This document shows, in pieces, positions 60,634-64,000 of a stretch of 64,000 nt of DNA. The notes beneath the pieces were generated by a model, which did no database searches, was not told the origin of the DNA, and saw only the letters and a list, made by a program, of their open reading frames with translations. Within the stretch, counting starts at the first letter, position 1, and every line of letters begins with the position of its first letter. A program made the position numbers and the translations under genes. The DNA comes from Ferrigenium kumadai (lineage in GTDB: Bacteria; Pseudomonadota; Gammaproteobacteria; Burkholderiales; Gallionellaceae): positions 806,001 to 870,000 of the forward strand of contig NZ_AP019536.1 of the NCBI RefSeq assembly GCF_018324385.1, written 5' to 3'.

Positions 60634-61200
60634 ATGAAACGTATGTTGTTGGCCTGTCTGTTGTGTCTGTCGAGCATTTCCGCCTCCGCGCTGGAGCTGC
60701 AAGGCGTGAAACTGGATGAGCAGGTGCAGGTCGCGGACCAGAAACTGGTGCTGAACGGCGCGGGTGTGCGCAGCATCTTCTTCATCAAGATGTATGTGGC
60801 GGGACTGTATCTCGCCGGCAAACAGACCTCCACCGAAGCGGTGATGGCGGATGCCAATGCCAAGCGCATCGCGCTGAACGTGGTGGTGGACGATGCCGAT
60901 ACCGAGCACTTCCTGAAGGGCTTCCGCAAGGGCATCGAGAAGAACCACAGCGAGAAGGAAATGGCAGAGCTTCAGGTGCGACTGGATACTTTCATCCATC
61001 TGTTCGATACCGTCAAAGCGGTGAAGAAGGGCGATGTGATCGCCTTCGACTGGATGCCGGGCAACGGCACTCGCGTCACCTTCAACGGCACGGAACTGGG
61101 CAAGGTCGCCGGCGAGGATTTCTACCGCGCGCTGCTCTCCATCTGGATCGGCGGGAAGCCGGTGAGCAGCGACATGAAGAAGGGACTGCTGGGTGGTTGA
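60634..61200 (+). CDS. Chalcone-isomerase-like exported protein
   Basis: A 188-residue protein with a signal peptide (to about ASA, residue 19). LELQGVKLDEQV, then LNGAGVRSIFFIKMYVAGLYL and KGFRKGIEKNH match the bacterial chalcone_3 (chalcone-isomerase-like) family, which lacks proven isomerase activity in most bacteria and may bind fatty acids. ATG 60634 is two codons after a TTG in frame and has CCGGAG at good distance. Its end overlaps the next gene by eight bases. Confidence 0.88.
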   Translation: MKRMLLACLLCLSSISASALELQGVKLDEQVQVADQKLVLNGAGVRSIFFIKMYVAGLYLAGKQTSTEAVMADANAKRIALNVVVDDADTEHFLKGFRKGIEKNHSEKEMAELQVRLDTFIHLFDTVKAVKKGDVIAFDWMPGNGTRVTFNGTELGKVAGEDFYRALLSIWIGGKPVSSDMKKGLLGG

Positions 61201-62440
61201 TGCCGCAAACGCGAAGCCTCACTTCGATGTCGACCATGCGCCGATCGCTCACCTGAACGGCGAGTGCCATGACTGGGCCGGCATGGACGGCGACGCGCTC
61301 GTTCAGGCGCTGCGCGCGCAGGGCGAGGAATGGTGCGGGATGGTCGCGGAGCGCTGCCCGCACCTGTTCGCTGCGATGCCTGTGTTCGTGACCAGCGCGC
61401 AGGTGCAGCAGATGCACGCCATCATCGCCGCGGTGGAACGGGTGGTCGCGCTGCCGGGCTGGCATGAGGGCAGGAGTGCGGCCAGGGGAGTGTTCTACGG
61501 CTACGACTTTCACCTCAACGAGCAGGGCGCGCACCTGATCGAGATCAATACCAACGCGGGCGGTGGCTTCCTCAACGCGCTGCTGATCGACAGCCAGCGC
61601 GAGGCGGGGCTGTACGGTGAGGCGGCGGCGGAAGCAAATCTGGAGCAGCAGTTCCTCGCCATGTTCCGCAACGAATGGCGGCTGGCGCATGGCGATGTGC
61701 CGCTCAAGTCCGTCGCCATCGTGGACGAGCAGCCCGAGTCTCAATATCTCTATCCCGAGTTCCTGCTGGCGCAGCGCATGTTCGAGCGCGCGGGGATCGC
61801 GGCGTACATCGCCGACCCATCGGCGCTGCAGGCGCGCGATGGTGGGCTATATCTCGGCGAGCAGAAGATCGACTTGGTGTACAACCGCCTGACGGATTTC
61901 TCGCTGCAGCGACATCCCGCATTGCGGCAGGTTTATCTGGATGGCAGCGCGGTAGTGACGCCTGATCCCGCGCACTACGAGCACTATGCCGACAAGCGCA
62001 ACCTCGCGCGGCTGAGCGATGCGGACGCGCTGCGTGCGCTGGGCGCGAGCGAGGCTGACATCGCGACCTTGCTGGCGGGCGTGCCGCAGACGCGGCTGGT
62101 GGCGGGCGCGGACCACGAGCAATGGTGGCAGGAGCGCAAGCACTGGTTCTTCAAGCCCGCGACGGGCTACGGCAGCAAGGGCAGCTACAGCGGTGCGAAG
62201 GTCACCAAGCGCGTGTTCGGGGAGATCATGCACGACGGCTACGTCGCTCAGCGCATGGCCGCCCCGGGCGATCGCATGGTGTGCCTGCCGGGCATGGAAC
62301 CCCAGTCGCTCAAGTACGACGTGCGCTGCTATGTCTACGACGGGCGGGTGCAGCTCGTCGCCGCGCGGTTGTACCAGGGGCAGACCACCAACTTCCGCAC
62401 GCCGGGCGGTGGCTTCGCGCCAGTGCGCGTCGTCGAGTAG
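61193..62440 (+). CDS. ATP-grasp-like protein, unknown substrate
   Basis: A 415-residue cytoplasmic protein. HLIEINTNAGGGFLNALL (about residues 113-130) and HWFFKPATGYGSKGSYSG with KVTKRVFGEI (about 320-350) look like ATP-grasp nucleotide-binding elements, though their order differs from standard glutathione-synthetase enzymes. I cannot name a reaction. The start is GTG 61193, inside the chalcone-isomerase-like gene, so the two are coupled. It ends nine bases before crcB. Confidence 0.75.
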   Translation: MVDAANAKPHFDVDHAPIAHLNGECHDWAGMDGDALVQALRAQGEEWCGMVAERCPHLFAAMPVFVTSAQVQQMHAIIAAVERVVALPGWHEGRSAARGVFYGYDFHLNEQGAHLIEINTNAGGGFLNALLIDSQREAGLYGEAAAEANLEQQFLAMFRNEWRLAHGDVPLKSVAIVDEQPESQYLYPEFLLAQRMFERAGIAAYIADPSALQARDGGLYLGEQKIDLVYNRLTDFSLQRHPALRQVYLDGSAVVTPDPAHYEHYADKRNLARLSDADALRALGASEADIATLLAGVPQTRLVAGADHEQWWQERKHWFFKPATGYGSKGSYSGAKVTKRVFGEIMHDGYVAQRMAAPGDRMVCLPGMEPQSLKYDVRCYVYDGRVQLVAARLYQGQTTNFRTPGGGFAPVRVVE

Positions 62441-62449
62441 AATGTCCGC

Positions 62450-62839
62450 ATGATGCTCTATTCCTTCCTCGCTATCGGTATCGGCGCGGCGCTCGGCGCA
62501 TGGCTGCGCTGGGGGCTGGGGCTGTGGCTCAATCCGGCGTTGCCGGACCTGCCGCTCGGCACGCTCGCGGCCAACCTCGCGGGCGGTTACCTGATCGGGC
62601 TGGCGATCGCGTTCTTTCTGCAGCATCCGGGAATGTCGCCGGAATGGCGGTTGTTCATCATCACCGGCTTCCTGGGTGGGTTAACGACCTTCTCGACATT
62701 TTCGGCGGAGACTGTCACGCTGTTGGTTCGCGGGCAGTATGCGTGGGGCGCCGGCATCATCGCGGCACACCTCGGGGGCTCGTTACTGATGACCGTAATG
62801 GGCATTCAAACCGTCAAGTGGCTACAAGGAGGGCAATGA
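62450..62839 (+). CDS. crcB: Fluoride channel CrcB (Fluc)
   Basis: A 129-residue four-helix protein. [13 protein letters not shown] at helix 1, [16 protein letters not shown] at helix 2 and [15 protein letters not shown], including the Phe box and Na+ site, are all characteristic of Fluc fluoride exporters, which act as dual-topology dimers. No room exists upstream for a fluoride riboswitch. The stop overlaps the next start (TGATG). Confidence 0.94.
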   Translation: MMLYSFLAIGIGAALGAWLRWGLGLWLNPALPDLPLGTLAANLAGGYLIGLAIAFFLQHPGMSPEWRLFIITGFLGGLTTFSTFSAETVTLLVRGQYAWGAGIIAAHLGGSLLMTVMGIQTVKWLQGGQ

Positions 62840-63144
62840 TGAATGCATTAACTTTCTATGTCGACGAGAAGCTGCACCACGAAGGGAAGCCGTTCTACGA
62901 ATGGTTGCTGGATGAAGCCCGGGAACTCGGAGTGCGCGGCGGTTCGGTATTCCGCGCCATCGAGGGATTCGGACGGCACGGACGGCTGCACGACGAGAAG
63001 TTCTTCGAGCTTGCCGGTGAACTCGCGGTGAAGGTGGAGTTCATCCTCGACGACAAGCTGGCCGAACAGCTGCTGCAACGGGTCAAGGCGCAGAACATGG
63101 AAGTGTTCTACACACGCCACGCGGTGGAGTCCGGCATACTCTGA
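62839..63144 (+). CDS. DUF190 family protein
   Basis: A 101-residue protein of the DUF190 family, with a PII-like ferredoxin fold. VDEKLHHEGKPFYEWLLDEA, GVRGGSVFRAIEGFG and KVEFILDDKLAEQLL are typical. DUF190 genes are frequently next to crcB. I chose ATG 62839 because AAGGAGG lies six bases away; ATG 62836 is one codon longer. The exact role is not known; a regulatory or ligand-sensing function for the channel is inferred from the neighbour. Confidence 0.9.
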   Translation: MNALTFYVDEKLHHEGKPFYEWLLDEARELGVRGGSVFRAIEGFGRHGRLHDEKFFELAGELAVKVEFILDDKLAEQLLQRVKAQNMEVFYTRHAVESGIL

Positions 63145-63216
63145 GCGCCAGACCGCGTCGGTGCTTGCAGCGTTTCAACCCTGATTCCTCAACAACACTA
63201 ACCAACGGAGGCTGAC

Positions 63217-64000
63217 GTGAAGAAGATCGCATTGCTGATGTCGTTGTGCTGTATGGCTGTTTCCACGGCGCAGGCCGCGGTACAGGGCAAAGAAGTGAAC
63301 TACCGGGAGGACGGCACGATTCTCAAGGGCTACATCGCCTACGACGATGCCGTGAAGGGCAGGCGCCCCGCCGTGCTGGTGGTGCACGAGTGGTGGGGCC
63401 ACAACGAATACACGCGCAAGCGCGCCGACATGCTCGCGGCGATGGGGTATACCGCGCTGGCCGTGGATATGTACGGCGACGGCAAGCAGGCCAACCATCC
63501 CGACGATGCAGGCAAGTTCGCCACCGAGGTGAGCAAGAACATGCCGCTGGCGAAGCGCCGTTTCGAGGCGGGCATGAAGCTGCTGCGCAAACAGAAGACC
63601 GTCGATCCCAAGGAGATGGCTGCGATTGGCTACTGCTTCGGCGGCGGCGTGGTATTGAACATGGCGCGCATGGGCGAGGACCTGAAGGGCGTGGCGAGCT
63701 TCCACGGCTCGCTGGATGCCCTCACTCCCGCGCAGCCCGGCAAGATCAAGGCGCGCATCATCTCGTTCACCGGCGAGGATGACCCGATGATAGGCGCGGA
63801 CAAGGTGGCGGCCTTCAGGCAGGAGATGGACAAGGCGGGCGCAGATTACCGCGTGGTCACCTATCCCGGCGCGAAGCATAGCTTCACCAATCCTGCGGCC
63901 GACGAGCTGGGCAAGAAGTTCAACCTGCCGCTGGCCTACAACGCCGAGGCGGACAAGGACTCCTGGCAGCAGACTACGGTGTTCCTGCGCGAGGTGTTCG
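63217..64000 (+). CDS. Dienelactone hydrolase family protein (3' end outside window)
   Basis: The first 261 residues of an alpha/beta hydrolase with a signal peptide (to about AQA, residue 20). VVHEWWGHNEYTRKRADMLA, GYCFGGGVV with the nucleophile Cys, GEDDPMI with the acid Asp, and AKHSFTNPAAD with the His complete the dienelactone-hydrolase triad. GTG 63217 follows GGAGG. The export signal argues against a role in cytoplasmic chlorocatechol breakdown. Confidence 0.9.
   Translation, partial: MKKIALLMSLCCMAVSTAQAAVQGKEVNYREDGTILKGYIAYDDAVKGRRPAVLVVHEWWGHNEYTRKRADMLAAMGYTALAVDMYGDGKQANHPDDAGKFATEVSKNMPLAKRRFEAGMKLLRKQKTVDPKEMAAIGYCFGGGVVLNMARMGEDLKGVASFHGSLDALTPAQPGKIKARIISFTGEDDPMIGADKVAAFRQEMDKAGADYRVVTYPGAKHSFTNPAADELGKKFNLPLAYNAEADKDSWQQTTVFLREVF

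Noticed and set aside
62441..62449. Fluoride riboswitch before crcB
   Set aside because: Only nine bases separate crcB from the previous stop, and no crcB-motif fold is seen there.

Overview
The window is GC-rich, densely coded DNA with no rRNA, tRNA, CRISPR array, prophage or insertion sequence that I can recognise. The gene set (HtpX, MlaA, BamD, RluD, RimO, RadA, an SHP/DHC/cytochrome b cluster, FadE/FadL-type fatty-acid genes) points to a Gram-negative betaproteobacterium. A Nitrosomonadales/Gallionellaceae-like organism is my guess, from general gene style only.

Layout. 1-5166: envelope and translation housekeeping (htpX end, mlaA, a Nudix hydrolase, bamD, rluD, pgeF, yceH). 5301-7081: a ZIP metal transporter and a CapA-type phosphoesterase. 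7257-11033: a compact archease-rtcB-pncA-pncB operon joining RNA ligation to NAD salvage. 11045-29617: fourteen minus-strand genes, mostly overlapping or nearly abutting, described below. 30012-32408: a divergent PAS-PAS-GGDEF-EAL protein. 32602-39990: rimO, a protein of eight 19-residue repeats divergent from an OmpR-type two-component system, a YoaA/DinG helicase, yaiI and a VOC protein. 40315-42510: a cytochrome operon (cytochrome b, a four-helix membrane protein, SHP-like and diheme cytochromes c). 42571-45735: EmrAB-type efflux and a double DUF1540 protein. 46310-48072: a small membrane protein and radA. 48160-59324: fatty-acid activation, uptake and beta-oxidation, interrupted by an AT-rich nuclease-like gene. 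59344-64000: an MFS transporter, a chalcone-isomerase-like protein, an ATP-grasp-like protein, crcB, DUF190 and a dienelactone hydrolase cut by the window edge.

The main discovery candidate is 11045-29617. In transcription order it encodes CheR-TPR, a WspR-like REC-GGDEF, a double CheW, an MCP, CheA-REC, CheB (together a Wsp-like chemosensory set), a REC-histidine kinase, KaiC, two KaiB proteins, a PAS histidine kinase, a DivK-like receiver, REC-PAS-GGDEF and REC-PAS-PAS-GAF-HD-GYP. A surface/chemosensory array, a KaiBC clock-type module without KaiA, and paired cyclic-di-GMP synthesis and breakdown outputs thus lie in one apparent transcription unit. My inference is that KaiBC gates or times c-di-GMP signalling from the chemosensory array. 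The sequence shows the linkage but not the mechanism.
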